In this document: positions 37,394-47,579 of the stretch, piece after piece
Layout: every line of letters begins with the position of its first letter
Position numbering within the stretch: the first letter of the stretch is position 1
DNA from: an uncultured Peptostreptococcaceae bacterium
Lineage (GTDB): Bacteria; Bacillota; Clostridia; Peptostreptococcales; Peptostreptococcaceae
DNA length: 64,000 nucleotides
Direction: 5' to 3'
NCBI GenBank assembly: GCA_944383455.1
Contig: CALWPP010000007.1
Location: 23,116 to 87,115, forward strand
The notes under the pieces: model-generated
What the model saw: only the letters and a program-made list of their open reading frames with translations
The model's database searches: none
What the model was told of the DNA's origin: nothing
Translations under genes and position numbers: made by a program

Positions 37394-38126
37394 ATATATT
37401 AAAACTATTTTTATTTATTATTTCTTTTAGTTCATTTTTATTAATATTCTTTATATTAGATATACTTTCATATACATTTATTATTTCACTAGGCTTTCCA
37501 TAATTTCCATTTATCCATTCTAGTGCGGTAGGTCCATCAGTTTCAGCAAGTAGCTTATCAATAGGTATATGATTTAAAATTTCTCTAGATTTTTCACTAT
37601 AATTTAAGTCAACGCTAACTGTAAAATAACACTTAGCATCTATAAATTTGTTTAAAATATCTATATCTCCACTATACCAATGAATAATTGATTTATCTAA
37701 TACATCATATTCTTTTAGTAGATTATAAATAAGTTCTTCTGCACCTTTTGTATGTATATTTAAGAATTTATCATAATTTTTTGATTTTTTTAAGAAATAC
37801 TTAAAAACTTCTATCTGATGTTTATAAGTTTCTTTTTCTTTTACCCAATAAAAATCTAGTCCAACTTCTCCTATAATTTTAGTTTCTTTTACTAAATCAT
37901 CATAGCGGTTTAAATCGTCTAATTTTGACTTTACAGACCAAGGGTGTATTCCAAATATAGGGATAATGTTATCACTCATTTTAGAAATTTTAATATTTTT
38001 ATTATAACTTTTTAAATCCATAGAACAAGCAATAACTTTTATATTGTTTTTGTCTACGTCATTTATCATAAGGTCTAATTCGTGGTCTTTATAAAAATCA
38101 AAATGACTATGAAAATCTACATACAT
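37386..38126 (-). CDS. TatD-family metal-dependent hydrolase
   Basis: A 246-residue TatD-like amidohydrolase/nuclease. The N-terminal HSHFD, GIHPWSV, EVGLDFYW, NIHTKGA, IHWYSGD and AETDGP segments supply the expected metal ligands. TatD enzymes are metal-dependent DNases or hydrolases. This one is short of close similarity to canonical TatD/YcfH and its gene overlaps the transporter ATPase gene by ten bases, so it is the last gene of a TPP-controlled operon and may act on a thiamine-related compound. The last point is inference. Confidence 0.82.
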   Translation of the reverse strand: MYVDFHSHFDFYKDHELDLMINDVDKNNIKVIACSMDLKSYNKNIKISKMSDNIIPIFGIHPWSVKSKLDDLNRYDDLVKETKIIGEVGLDFYWVKEKETYKHQIEVFKYFLKKSKNYDKFLNIHTKGAEELIYNLLKEYDVLDKSIIHWYSGDIDILNKFIDAKCYFTVSVDLNYSEKSREILNHIPIDKLLAETDGPTALEWINGNYGKPSEIINVYESISNIKNINKNELKEIINKNSFNILK

Positions 38127-38857
38127 TTTAGTATTTCTCCCTTAAGATTTGATACATTAGATATATTATTTTTATTGTAAAAATTTTTGTCTAAAATAAA
38201 TTCTTTTTTTACTGATGATGGTCTATGGTTAGATAATAAATATATCCTATCTGATAGAATAATAGCTTCTTCTATATCGTGAGTTATAAACAATATTGTA
38301 GGATTTATTTTTTTCTTTAAGTCTAAAAGCCAATCGTTAATAGATGATTTTGTTATTGAGTCTAGCGCTCCAAATGGTTCATCAAGAAGCATTATATCAC
38401 TTGAATTAATGAATGTTCTTAAGAAATTAGCTCTTTGCTTCATACCACCAGAAAGTTCAAAAGGATATTTATTTTCATATCCTTCAAGTCCAAATATTTT
38501 AAAATATGAACTAACTTTTTTTATTGCATTTTTCTTTTTTACTTTTTTAAGTATTAGTGGTAAAGAAACATTATCTATAATAGTTTTGTAGGGAAGTAGC
38601 AAATCTTTTTGGTGCATATAACTTATATTTCCATTAATATAGAGTCTTCCATCATCATAGTTTGTAAGATTTGATATTATATTAAAAACAGTACTTTTAC
38701 CACAACCACTATGACCTATTAGTGAAACTATTTCGCCATCATATACTTTTATATTTATGTTTTCAATTATTTTTTTGTTATCAAATGATTTAGATATGTT
38801 TTCTAAGTTAATTTTTAAATTTTTATTCTGGTAAGAATTCATTTGTGTATGCATCAC
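38117..38857 (-). CDS. thiZ: ABC transporter ATPase, thiamine-precursor type (ThiZ)
   Basis: About 246 residues. Walker [10 protein letters not shown], signature [13 protein letters not shown], Walker [13 protein letters not shown] and the H-loop ITHD. It resembles the SsuB/TauB/ThiZ group. It starts within the end of the binding-protein gene (possible starts GTG 38857, ATG 38854 or ATG 38842), an overlap of up to 35 bases, so translation is coupled. Confidence 0.85.
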   Translation of the reverse strand: MMHTQMNSYQNKNLKINLENISKSFDNKKIIENINIKVYDGEIVSLIGHSGCGKSTVFNIISNLTNYDDGRLYINGNISYMHQKDLLLPYKTIIDNVSLPLILKKVKKKNAIKKVSSYFKIFGLEGYENKYPFELSGGMKQRANFLRTFINSSDIMLLDEPFGALDSITKSSINDWLLDLKKKINPTILFITHDIEEAIILSDRIYLLSNHRPSSVKKEFILDKNFYNKNNISNVSNLKGEILKCM

Positions 38858-39830
38858 TTGCTTTCATATCCTTATTAATTAGTTTGTATTCTTTCATAAA
38901 GTTAGTATAGTTATTCCAAACACTATCTTTCATTTCTCCCCATCTTTTAGCATCATCTATATATTTATTAGCTAAATATTCTTGACTTTTAATAACTAAA
39001 TCTTTATTTAATTCCGGAGCAAAAGAAAGTAGTATTTCAGCACTTTCTTTAGGATTAGTAACGCAGTAGTTATATCCTTTTGAGGTAGCCCTTAAAAACT
39101 TTTTAACTAGATTTGGATTTTCGTTTATTAAGTTTTCAGAAGATATAATAAGTGGAGTATAGTAATCAAGTCTTTCGTCTAAATCTTTAGTCGGAATATA
39201 GTTTAAACTTTCCCCTCTTAGCTGTGATTCAATTAATGTCCATCCTTCAAATATAGAAGCTAAATCTACATCTTTTTTAGTAGCAGTAAAAAAGTCATCT
39301 TGTCCAATATCAACTATTTTTACTTTATCAAAATTAGCTCCATTTTTAGTCATAACCGCATTTAAAATAGCTTTTTCTGATTCCGAGCCATATCCTGCAT
39401 AAGTTTTTCCCTCAAAATCTTTAACAGAAGTTATATTTTTTGATTTAGGAGAGGCAAATCCAGAAGTATTATGTTGTATAATAGTTGCTATTGCCTTTAT
39501 TGGTAGAGGGTCATCATTAGTTTTTGCATAAGTTACATCTTCTTGATAAGTTATTCCAAAATCTGCTTTATTAGTTGCAACTAAAGTTGTTGATAAACCT
39601 TCTGAAGGCTGTATTATATTAACGTTTAATCCTACTTCTTCGTAATAACCATTTTTAAGTGCTACATATAGCCCTGTATGATTAGTATTAGGTGTCCAAT
39701 CAAGCACAACAGTTATATCTTCTTTATCGTTTGAAGTTTCGCTTTTTCTAGTTTCTTTTGAACAACCAGTAATGAGTGTTAAAGATAAAACACTAGTTAA
39801 AAATAAAGATGTTATTTTTTTTAGTTTCAT
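38823..39830 (-). CDS. thiY: NMT1/THI5-like substrate-binding lipoprotein (ThiY)
   Basis: A 335-residue lipoprotein (lipobox LITGC, lipidated Cys23) with the NMT1/THI5-like motif [21 protein letters not shown]. ThiY proteins bind the pyrimidine precursor formylaminopyrimidine/HMP for thiamine synthesis. The TPP riboswitch ahead of the operon supports this ligand class. It overlaps the permease stop by four bases. Confidence 0.9.
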   Translation of the reverse strand: MKLKKITSLFLTSVLSLTLITGCSKETRKSETSNDKEDITVVLDWTPNTNHTGLYVALKNGYYEEVGLNVNIIQPSEGLSTTLVATNKADFGITYQEDVTYAKTNDDPLPIKAIATIIQHNTSGFASPKSKNITSVKDFEGKTYAGYGSESEKAILNAVMTKNGANFDKVKIVDIGQDDFFTATKKDVDLASIFEGWTLIESQLRGESLNYIPTKDLDERLDYYTPLIISSENLINENPNLVKKFLRATSKGYNYCVTNPKESAEILLSFAPELNKDLVIKSQEYLANKYIDDAKRWGEMKDSVWNNYTNFMKEYKLINKDMKASDAYTNEFLPE

Positions 39831-40600
39831 TTTAATTCCCTTTCTTTGTATAATAATTTTTTTAGGATTTCTATTATAAAAACAAATATTAGACTAAATA
39901 TAATAACAATTATCGTTGAAGCAAAAACTTTATCAAGTGCATAAGAACTTTTTGCTCTTATCATATATACTCCAAGTCCTTGACTTCCACCAAGCCATTC
40001 AGCTACAGTTGCTGAAACGAAAGCATAAGTTGCTGAAATTTTAAGTCCTGAAAATAAATTATTAAGTGCCATAGGGAATTTTAAATGTATAAAGGTATCA
40101 ATTTTACTTGCATTCATAGTTTTAAATAAGTTTAAATAGTCTTTATCTATATTAGAAATGCCATCAATAAAACTTATTAATATTGGAAAAAAGCAAGTAA
40201 TTGTAACCATAATTATTTTTGGCAAACTATCAAAACCAAACCAAATAATAAGAATTGGGGCTATAGTTATTGTTGGAATAGTTTGTGAAACTAAAAATAT
40301 TGGATAAAAACATTTTTTAAATATAGGTATAAAATCCATTAAAGTTCCTATCAATATAGAAAATACTATAGCTAATATAAATCCTAAAGTAGCTTCATTT
40401 AGAGTAATTAATGTATTTTTAAATAAATTATTAAAATCACTATAAAAAACTTTAATTATATCACTTGGTGATGGCATTATGTAACCTTTTATATCAAAAT
40501 AATCAACTATAAATTGCCAAACAATAATTATTACTAAAAATGTTACTAAGGGATATAAGATATCTTTTAATTTATTAGTATATTTTATTTTTATCATCAT
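39827..40600 (-). CDS. thiX: ABC transporter permease, thiamine-precursor type (ThiX)
   Basis: A 257-residue permease with about six helices and the EAA loop region ([23 protein letters not shown] split at residues ~160-180). It is the membrane channel for ThiYZ. It is the first gene after the TPP riboswitch. The start follows an AT-rich leader; AGGTGAAG lies near the 5' end. Confidence 0.88.
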   Translation of the reverse strand: MMIKIKYTNKLKDILYPLVTFLVIIIVWQFIVDYFDIKGYIMPSPSDIIKVFYSDFNNLFKNTLITLNEATLGFILAIVFSILIGTLMDFIPIFKKCFYPIFLVSQTIPTITIAPILIIWFGFDSLPKIIMVTITCFFPILISFIDGISNIDKDYLNLFKTMNASKIDTFIHLKFPMALNNLFSGLKISATYAFVSATVAEWLGGSQGLGVYMIRAKSSYALDKVFASTIIVIIFSLIFVFIIEILKKLLYKERELK

Positions 40601-40644
40601 TTATAATCTTAATAAGAAACTTCACCTCTTTTCTTGAAATAAAA

Positions 40645-40733
40645 AAGATGCTTTCATACTTGTGATATAAAAAATTCACCTTAAGTTTTGATAGAAAGTA
40701 AATTTAATACATCAAAATAAAACGAAAACATCT
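40645..40733 (-). terminator. candidate riboswitch expression-platform terminator
   Basis: On the minus strand AGATGTTTTC (40733-40724) can pair with GAAAGCATCT (40655-40646), followed by TTTTTT. The loop is ~68 bases, so other inner structure must form. It lies between the aptamer and thiX and would end transcription when TPP is bound. Confidence 0.45.
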
Positions 40734-40751
40734 ACTAATCGTATTTTATAA

Positions 40752-40829
40752 ACTCCCTACGCTGGCATTATCCAAACAGGTTTTAGGGTCGAAACAAAAG
40801 TTTCCTCTCAGCAAAAAAGCTCCCCCGTT
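40752..40829 (-). promoter_or_regulatory. TPP riboswitch (THI element)
   Basis: Read on the minus strand the sequence shows all THI-box blocks in order: GGGGGAGC, GCTGAGAGG, GACCC, AACCTGTTTGGATAATGCC and AGCGTAGGGA. These form the pyrimidine- and pyrophosphate-binding helices of the TPP aptamer. It precedes thiX by ~150 bases and should repress the operon when TPP is plentiful. Confidence 0.97.
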
Positions 40830-40859
40830 AATATTTGTTTTTTATTATTATATATCTTA

Positions 40860-41170
40860 CTTTTTCATATTTCAACATTATATTTATTATTTGTGTTTTA
40901 TCCATTTACACTCAGTAAATTTAATCTTAGTAAAAGTAGACTCAAATTATAAATTCTTATGATTACAAACATACATATTTTTTAAAATTTAAATTAATTT
41001 TATTATTTACTACTTATAATTTGAATCTTATTCTATAATTTATAAATTCTATAGTCAAATATTACAAAAATGAAATATTAATGAAAGATTAATAGATACT
41101 AAAAATATTTTTTGTAGGTTAGAATACTAAATATAGTTTATAAAAATTTATAATTTATTTTAATAGATTG
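40860..41170. other. intergenic region, about 310 bases, no gene seen
   Basis: Very AT-rich spacer between the divergent thiX and bceA-like units. I see no ORF with a ribosome binding site, no RNA gene and no strong hairpin. ATTAATGAAAGATTAATAG near 41080 is a small imperfect repeat that could be an operator for the response regulator encoded downstream, but nothing proves it. Confidence 0.4.
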
Positions 41171-41184
41171 ATTTGGAGGAAATA

Positions 41185-41949
41185 ATGAAAAAAATACTTA
41201 GTGTAGAAAATATAGAAAAATATTATGGAAATAAAGAAAATATAACAAAAGCAATAGATAATATTAGTTTTGATGTATTTGAAGGTGAGTTTGTTGGAAT
41301 AATGGGTCCATCAGGAAGTGGTAAGACAACTTTACTTAACTGTATTTCAACAATAGATAATGTAACTACTGGAAAAATAATAATAAATGAAAATGATATA
41401 ACTAGAATGAAATCAAAGAATTTAGATAGATTTAGACAAAATGAACTAGGTTTTATTTTTCAAGATTTTAATCTTTTAGATACCTTAACATCTTATGAGA
41501 ATATAGCTTTATCACTTACTATAAAAGGTGAAAATACATCAGAAATTGATGAGAAAATAAAATCAGTATCAAAATATTTAGAGATAGAAAAAGTACTTAA
41601 TAAATATCCATACCAAATGTCTGGAGGTCAAAAGCAAAGAGTAGCTTCAGCAAGAGCAATAGTTAAAAATCCATCATTAATACTAGCAGATGAACCAACA
41701 GGAGCACTTGATTCGAAATCATCAAGACTTTTACTTGAAAAATTAGAAAGTCTAAATAAAGATTTAAAATCTACAATACTTATGGTTACTCATGATGCTT
41801 TTAGTGCAAGTTATACCAATAGAATTTTATTTATAAAAGATGGAAAAATATTTACAGAAATAAAAAAAGGTGATAGCACAAGAAAAGAGTTTTTTAATAG
41901 AATAATGGAGGTTATGATGCTTCTTGGGGGTGATACTGATGTACTTTAA
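41185..41949 (+). CDS. BceA-type ABC transporter ATPase (antimicrobial-peptide resistance)
   Basis: About 254 residues. Walker A GPSGSGKTT, Q-loop FQDFNLLD, signature MSGGQKQRVASARA, Walker B LILADEPTGALD, H-loop THD. This is the MacB/BceA subgroup, with the typical FQDFNLL. It powers a transporter that frees cell-wall precursors from peptide antibiotics such as bacitracin-like compounds. The ATG at 41185 is taken (GGAGGAAATA before it). It overlaps the permease gene by 11 bases. Confidence 0.92.
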   Translation: MKKILSVENIEKYYGNKENITKAIDNISFDVFEGEFVGIMGPSGSGKTTLLNCISTIDNVTTGKIIINENDITRMKSKNLDRFRQNELGFIFQDFNLLDTLTSYENIALSLTIKGENTSEIDEKIKSVSKYLEIEKVLNKYPYQMSGGQKQRVASARAIVKNPSLILADEPTGALDSKSSRLLLEKLESLNKDLKSTILMVTHDAFSASYTNRILFIKDGKIFTEIKKGDSTRKEFFNRIMEVMMLLGGDTDVL

Positions 41950-43948
41950 TATTGCATTAAAAAACGTTAAAAAAAGTTTTAAAGACTATACAATATATTT
42001 TCTAACACTAACTTTAGCAGTGTGTGTATTTTATAGTTTTAATTCAATAGAATCTCAAAAAGCATTAATAGAAATATCATCATCAGGTAAAGAAGTTTCT
42101 GAGCTTTTGATAAAGGTTATTTCTGGTATATCAGTCTTTATTTCATTTATTCTTGGTGGGCTTATAGTTTACGCTAATAATTTTTTAGTTAAAAAAAGAA
42201 AAAAAGAACTTGGAATATATATGACTTTAGGAATGGAAAAAAACAAAATTTCAAATATATTAGTTTTAGAAACTTTAATAGTGGCACTTTTTTCTTTAGT
42301 TACAGGTATAGTATTAGGTGTATTTGCATCTCAAATACTATCTTTATTAGTTGCAAATTTATTTGATGTATCTATGAATGAGTACAGATTTTCATTTTCA
42401 ATAATTGCACTAAACAAAACTATTTATAACTTTGGAATTATGTTTTTACTTGTTATTATTTTTAATAAATTTATGATATCAAAATATAAAATAATAGATT
42501 TATTAACTGGTGGAAGAAAAAATGAAAATATAAAAATTAAAAATCCTTTATTATATTTAATTATATTTATTATTTCGTTACTAGTTATATTTAGTGCTTA
42601 TAGCATAATAAATAAAGTTGGTTTAAATCCAAATAATTCTAAGTTTTATTTATCGATATTATTTGGTGTAATAGGTACATTCTTATTTTTCTTTAGTTTA
42701 TCAGGGTTTATACTTTTTGTAATTAAAAATAATAAAACAATATACTTTAATAAATTAAATATATTTGTAGTAAAACAACTAAATAGTAAGATTAATACTA
42801 ATTTTATGTCGATATCTACAATATGCCTGATGTTATTTTTGACTATATCAATATTATCATCTGGTCTTGGATTTAAAAACTCAGTAGAGAGTTCATTAAA
42901 AGATGCTACACCATTTGATGCTAGTGCAGTTTTATACGTTTATGAAGAAGATAAGGTAAAAGATATAAAACTTTCTTTAGAAAGAGTAGGATTTGAGTTT
43001 GGAGAAAATGATAAGTACGCATTTTTTAATGAATATAAGGACGAAAATACTATAGCTGATTTAATACCAACGACAAAGGAAAATAAATTTTCAAGTAATA
43101 AAGCAAGATATATTAAATTAACAGACTACAACAATATGTTAGATTTATTAGGAAAAGAAAGAGTTAGTCTAAATGAAGATGAGATTTTAGTATTATCAAA
43201 TTTTGATAAGTTAAAAAATGATATAAATGACTTTTTAAAGAATAATAACGTCATCAATATTAATAACAAAGAATATAAATTAAAAAATAATAAAGCAATA
43301 GAACTAAATTTAACTACAGAACCATTAAAAAATAATTTCTTAACTATAGTTATGAATGATAATCTATTTGATAATAAAGAGGTATCATTATCAGCCGTAA
43401 ATATTCAGTACTCTAAAAATAATTTTAAAGAAAGTGAAAAATTATATTCTAGTCTGAATGATTATTATGATAGTATAAAAAATGTAAATATAGACTACGA
43501 TTATACAGGTTTTGTTATAGGTGATACAAGAGAAGGTATATATTCAGAAAGTAAAGGAATGACAACTACAATAATTTTTGTCGGAATATATTTAGGAATA
43601 GTATTTTTAATAAGTAGTATGGCTATTTTAGCAATACAACAATTATCAGAGGCTAGCGATAGTATAGATAGATATGTTTCTCTTAAAAGAATTGGAGCTA
43701 GTGAAAATGATATCTACAAAACTATATTTACTCAAACTTTAGTGTATTTTTCTTTACCAATTATACTTGCAATAATACATTCAATAGTTGGAATAAATGT
43801 GGCAAATGAATTTATAAGTCTTTATGGTAAATCTAGTATACTAAATTCATCTTTAATAACTGCGTTTCTTTTTATGATTATTTATTTAGTTTATTTTATT
43901 GCAACCTATATTGGATATAAAAATATTATAAAAGTTAAATTAAAATAA
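41939..43948 (+). CDS. BceB-type ABC transporter permease
   Basis: A 669-residue FtsX-domain permease with ten predicted helices and a large extracellular domain (about residues 310-530) between helices 7 and 8, the hallmark of Bce-type transporters that sense and remove peptide antibiotics and signal directly to a kinase. The ATG at 41939, behind GGGGGTGATACT, is chosen over an earlier in-frame start. The C-terminal FtsX domain SSMAILAIQQLSEASDS is clear. Confidence 0.92.
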   Translation: MYFNIALKNVKKSFKDYTIYFLTLTLAVCVFYSFNSIESQKALIEISSSGKEVSELLIKVISGISVFISFILGGLIVYANNFLVKKRKKELGIYMTLGMEKNKISNILVLETLIVALFSLVTGIVLGVFASQILSLLVANLFDVSMNEYRFSFSIIALNKTIYNFGIMFLLVIIFNKFMISKYKIIDLLTGGRKNENIKIKNPLLYLIIFIISLLVIFSAYSIINKVGLNPNNSKFYLSILFGVIGTFLFFFSLSGFILFVIKNNKTIYFNKLNIFVVKQLNSKINTNFMSISTICLMLFLTISILSSGLGFKNSVESSLKDATPFDASAVLYVYEEDKVKDIKLSLERVGFEFGENDKYAFFNEYKDENTIADLIPTTKENKFSSNKARYIKLTDYNNMLDLLGKERVSLNEDEILVLSNFDKLKNDINDFLKNNNVININNKEYKLKNNKAIELNLTTEPLKNNFLTIVMNDNLFDNKEVSLSAVNIQYSKNNFKESEKLYSSLNDYYDSIKNVNIDYDYTGFVIGDTREGIYSESKGMTTTIIFVGIYLGIVFLISSMAILAIQQLSEASDSIDRYVSLKRIGASENDIYKTIFTQTLVYFSLPIILAIIHSIVGINVANEFISLYGKSSILNSSLITAFLFMIIYLVYFIATYIGYKNIIKVKLK

Positions 43949-43950
43949 TT

Positions 43951-43982
43951 AGGGTTTCACACTTGATGTGATACCCTTTTTG
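43951..43982 (+). terminator. terminator after the BceB-like gene
   Basis: AGGGT..CACA / TGTG..ACCCT interrupted stem with a TTTTT tail. Confidence 0.75.
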
Positions 43983-44059
43983 TATTAATATACATACTTA
44001 AAAGTTTTTTAATTAATATAGTATTAAAAGTTTATATATTAGTATTTAAGGAGAATAAT

Positions 44060-44728
44060 ATGAGAAGAATTACAATAGTAGAAGATGATGAGGTAATAAG
44101 AGAAGAACTTAAAAGTTTCTTAGAAAAATATGGTTATGATGTTTATACACCTACTAATTTTGAAGATATAATAAACTATATAAAAAATAATAGTACAGAT
44201 TTAATTCTACTAGATATAAATTTACCATTTTTTGATGGATATCATATCTGTAAAGAAGTTAGAAAATTTTCAGAAGTTCCAATAATAATAGTAACAAGTA
44301 GAGATAGTGAAATTGATGAGCTTATGAGTATGAATTTAGGAGCAGATGACTTTATAACAAAGCCTTATAATACTCAAATTCTTATTCTTAGAATAGAGTC
44401 CATATTTAAAAGGGTTTATGGAAATATAAAAAGTCAAATACTTACATATAAAGACTTAGAACTTGATTTATCTACTGCAATTATGAGTCATAATAATAAA
44501 AAAATAGAACTTACAAAAAATGAACTTAAGATTTTATCATATCTTATAAATAATAAAGGTAAAATAGTTTCAAGAGATTTGTTAATGGAACATCTTTGGC
44601 AATCTGATTGTTTTGTTGAAGATAGTGTATTAACTGTAAATATAACAAGAGTTAGAAAAAAGCTTGAAGAAATTGGACTAAAAGATATAATACAAACTAA
44701 AAGAGGTTTTGGATATATTATGGTATAA
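44060..44728 (+). CDS. OmpR-family response regulator (BceR-like)
   Basis: A 222-residue regulator. Receiver domain with phospho-acceptor D52 (LLDINLPF), conserved TSRD and KPYN. The C-terminal winged helix (KIELTKNELKILSYLINNKGKIVSRDLL and the RGFGYIM end, in two segments) is of the PhoB/OmpR type. It is expected to control the adjacent Bce-type transporter. Its partner kinase is probably the gene at 46452, from which it is separated by an antiparallel transporter. Confidence 0.93.
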   Translation: MRRITIVEDDEVIREELKSFLEKYGYDVYTPTNFEDIINYIKNNSTDLILLDINLPFFDGYHICKEVRKFSEVPIIIVTSRDSEIDELMSMNLGADDFITKPYNTQILILRIESIFKRVYGNIKSQILTYKDLELDLSTAIMSHNNKKIELTKNELKILSYLINNKGKIVSRDLLMEHLWQSDCFVEDSVLTVNITRVRKKLEEIGLKDIIQTKRGFGYIMV

Positions 44729-44730
44729 AA

Positions 44731-44766
44731 TAGGAGTTTTTATTAAACTCCTATTTTTATTTTTTA
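44731..44766. terminator. terminator between the response regulator and antiparallel ABC genes
   Basis: TAGGAGTTT / AAACTCCTA stem followed by TTTTTATTTTTT. Confidence 0.85.
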
Positions 44767-44783
44767 GATAAATATTATTTAAG

Positions 44784-45524
44784 TTATTCTTTGTATGATA
44801 GAATAATTTTTTCATTATCTAATTTTATTGCTAAAAAGTACGCTAAAACTTTAAAGATAATTGATACTAATAATAAAAAAATTATATAAATATTTAATAT
44901 ACTTTCATTGTTAGATATCAAGCCTATTTTTGATAGATAATTTATAGGAAAAGACATAGCATAAATACTAACTATACTAAATATAGTAAGAAATGTTCTT
45001 ATATTATCTGGTTTTTTAAATATCATAATAAGTACTACAAGATATTTACTTATAACAAACATAAATAATAGTAAAGATAAAATAAATATAAAGTATCTTA
45101 AATTTAATATAATATTAATTGAAATAGTTAAACTTTTTGTTAATAGGTAAATACTTACTATTATATTATAAAACAATATAGGTACACAACTTAATAAAAA
45201 CGTAGATTTGCTATAAGAGTCAATTAAATAATTTAGATTTATATTATTTGCTAAATAATACTCACATCTACCGGATAATTTTTCATTAAAAACAGAAATT
45301 GATAATATTATTGGTATATTAACTACAAAATTTACTATATTAATCATAAAATGATAAAACAAAATAAACTCAGTATTAAAATTATTAGCATTTTTACCTA
45401 CTAAAGTTACAAATCCATTAATAGATAACACAGTTGTTATAATTAAAGTTACTAAATACTGATTACTACTAAATGTTTCTTTTAGCAAAAATTTTATTAT
45501 TTTATTCATAATTGTTTTCCTCAT
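44784..45524 (-). CDS. ABC-2-like membrane permease
   Basis: A 246-residue membrane protein with six hydrophobic helices (for example TLIITTVLSINGFVTLV, FVVNIPIILSISV and ILNIYIIFLLLVSIIFKVLAY). There is no recognisable motif beyond ABC-2 permease topology. The amphipathic FNEKLSGRCEYYLAN after helix two resembles ABC-2 coupling segments. It overlaps the ATPase gene by 23 bases, so they form one exporter. Substrate unknown. Confidence 0.75.
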   Translation of the reverse strand: MRKTIMNKIIKFLLKETFSSNQYLVTLIITTVLSINGFVTLVGKNANNFNTEFILFYHFMINIVNFVVNIPIILSISVFNEKLSGRCEYYLANNINLNYLIDSYSKSTFLLSCVPILFYNIIVSIYLLTKSLTISINIILNLRYFIFILSLLLFMFVISKYLVVLIMIFKKPDNIRTFLTIFSIVSIYAMSFPINYLSKIGLISNNESILNIYIIFLLLVSIIFKVLAYFLAIKLDNEKIILSYKE

Positions 45525-46221
45525 TTAAAACACTAAAAAATATTTTTTCTATATCGTCTTTATTATAATTATTTATAAATGTTTTTACAATTTTTCCATT
45601 ATTTATAATAGAAATAATATCACTAATTTTTTTTATTTCTTCTAAATCGTGAGATGTTAATATAATAGTTTTATTTTCTTTTTTTAGTAAGTTAAATAAT
45701 TTTCTTATTTCGATTCTAGATTTGGGATCAATACCTGATGTTGGTTCATCAAATACTAAAAGCTTAGAGTCTTTTAAAAGTGTAATTAATATAGAAAGCT
45801 TTCTTTTCATACCTTTTGAGTATATTTTAACTTTAAAATCTAGGTGTTGTTTTAAATCTAATATATCTAAATATTTATAGATGATATCTGTTATAGAATT
45901 TTTATTTATATCAAAATAATCACAAAAAATATTTATATTTTCATTACCTGTTTTATTTTCAAATAAATAGTCATTTTCTAATAATGATGAAATACTATTT
46001 TTATCTATGCAATAATTTATTTTACCACTATCTAAATTATATAAATTTAGTATTAATCTAAGTAGAGTTGTTTTACCACAACCATTAGGCCCAATAATTG
46101 AATATATAGAGTTTTGTGGGATATCAATACTCAAATTTTTTATTATGTACTTATTATCAAATGTCTTTGATATATTTTCTATACTTAATATACTTTCTTT
46201 GTTTATAATATTTTTACTCAT
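45502..46221 (-). CDS. ABC transporter ATPase (ABC-2 exporter type)
   Basis: About 239 residues. Walker A GPNGCGKTT, signature YSKGMKRKLSIL (Lys variant typical of the BcrA/CcmA group), Walker B LLVFDEPTSGIDP and H-loop TSHD. This BcrA/NatA-like ATPase is cotranscribed with the permease downstream. The ATG at 46221 follows ATGAGGTTAATT. Confidence 0.9.
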   Translation of the reverse strand: MSKNIINKESILSIENISKTFDNKYIIKNLSIDIPQNSIYSIIGPNGCGKTTLLRLILNLYNLDSGKINYCIDKNSISSLLENDYLFENKTGNENINIFCDYFDINKNSITDIIYKYLDILDLKQHLDFKVKIYSKGMKRKLSILITLLKDSKLLVFDEPTSGIDPKSRIEIRKLFNLLKKENKTIILTSHDLEEIKKISDIISIINNGKIVKTFINNYNKDDIEKIFFSVLNEENNYE

Positions 46222-46451
46222 AATTAACCTCATAAATTATGCAAACTAATAACTATACATATTTTACCATTATGTAGAGTAAAAAGATATATAATTTTAA
46301 ATATAAGTGTTAATTAAATGATGGTTATTAAATTACTAAATAAATTTACGTAAAATACTGATATAAAAAGTATTTTTATTATATTAAAATTAAGTATAAT
46401 CTTATTAAGATAAAATATATAATTAAATAATAAAAGGTAGGGTATGTATTT

Positions 46452-47456
46452 ATGACTTTTTTAGATTACATAAAAGATAAACTATTATTTATTTTAATAA
46501 ATGTAGTAGTATTTTCAATAATTGCTTTTACATTAATATATATTAATTTTAATATAGCTCTTATTTTACTAGTTTTTATGATTTGGTTTTTACCATTATT
46601 TAGCTACATAACTATAGAATATATAAGGTTTAGAAAATATTATTCAGAAATAAAAGATACTTTAGAAAACTTAGACAAAAAATATCTTTTACCAGAAGTT
46701 GTAGAAAGTGCATCTATACTAGAAGGTCAAGTTTTAAATGATATTTTAAAAATAGTAAGTAGAGACATGCACGAAAATATAAATTTTTATAAAAATAAAC
46801 AAAACGAGTATAGAGAATATATTGAAACTTGGGTTCATGAAATAAAAACTCCAATAGCATCTACAAAACTAGTTATCGAAAATGATAGAAATAATACGAC
46901 AGATAAAATAGCTAAGCAAATAAAGAGGATAGAAAATTTTGTAGAACAAGTTTTATATTATTCAAAGATTGATAATGTGGAAAAAGATTATATAATAAGG
47001 GAAGTTAATTTAGAAAATATAGTAAAAAACGTTGTGAAAAGAAATTATAAAGATTTCTTAAATAAGAGAATAAAATTAGAGTTAGAAGAAACGTATGAAA
47101 CTGTGTATACAGATTCTAAATGGATTGAATTTATAATAAACCAAATAATTATAAATTCTGTAAAGTACTCAAAAAATAAAGGAGCTAAAATAAAAATAAA
47201 CTCTTATAAAAAAAAGAGTTCAGTAGTTTTGACTATAGAAGATAATGGAGTAGGAATTTGTGAAAATGATATAGAAAATATTTTCAAAAAAGGATTTACA
47301 GGAGAGAATGGGAGAAAATTTGGTCAAAGCACAGGAATAGGACTTTATCTTTGTAAAAAGTTATCTGAAAAAATAGGTATTAATATAACTGTAAAGTCAA
47401 AGTTAAATTATGGTACTAAAGTAAATTTAGTTTTTCCCAAAAAAGATATTTTATAA
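46452..47456 (+). CDS. intramembrane-sensing histidine kinase (BceS-like)
   Basis: A 334-residue kinase. Two helices near the N-terminus (about 13-33 and 37-57) with almost no extracellular loop mark it as an intramembrane-sensing kinase that takes its signal from a Bce-type transporter. H-box HEIKTPIASTK with H129, N-box NQIIINSVKYSK, G-box DNGVGICENDIENIF and STGIGLYLCKKL. Likely cognate of the regulator at 44060, though ~1.7 kb away. Confidence 0.92.
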   Translation: MTFLDYIKDKLLFILINVVVFSIIAFTLIYINFNIALILLVFMIWFLPLFSYITIEYIRFRKYYSEIKDTLENLDKKYLLPEVVESASILEGQVLNDILKIVSRDMHENINFYKNKQNEYREYIETWVHEIKTPIASTKLVIENDRNNTTDKIAKQIKRIENFVEQVLYYSKIDNVEKDYIIREVNLENIVKNVVKRNYKDFLNKRIKLELEETYETVYTDSKWIEFIINQIIINSVKYSKNKGAKIKINSYKKKSSVVLTIEDNGVGICENDIENIFKKGFTGENGRKFGQSTGIGLYLCKKLSEKIGINITVKSKLNYGTKVNLVFPKKDIL

Positions 47457-47511
47457 AAGAATATTTTTAATTTTATGTAATAATATTTTATAAAAATTAA
47501 TATTTTATATC

Positions 47512-47539
47512 TTGTTTTTTATTATTTTGATGATACAAT
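47512..47539 (+). promoter_or_regulatory. candidate promoter of the threonine dehydratase gene
   Basis: TTGTTT and TACAAT with 16-base spacing, ~40 bases before the ATG. Confidence 0.5.
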
Positions 47540-47579
47540 ATAAGTATGGAAAACATTTTCAAATATTTGGGGGTATGAA

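Noticed and set aside
40860..41170. Possible small RNA or CRISPR array in the AT-rich gap
   Set aside because: No regularly spaced repeats, no stable hairpin and no promoter-terminator pair were found. No CRISPR array is visible anywhere in the window.
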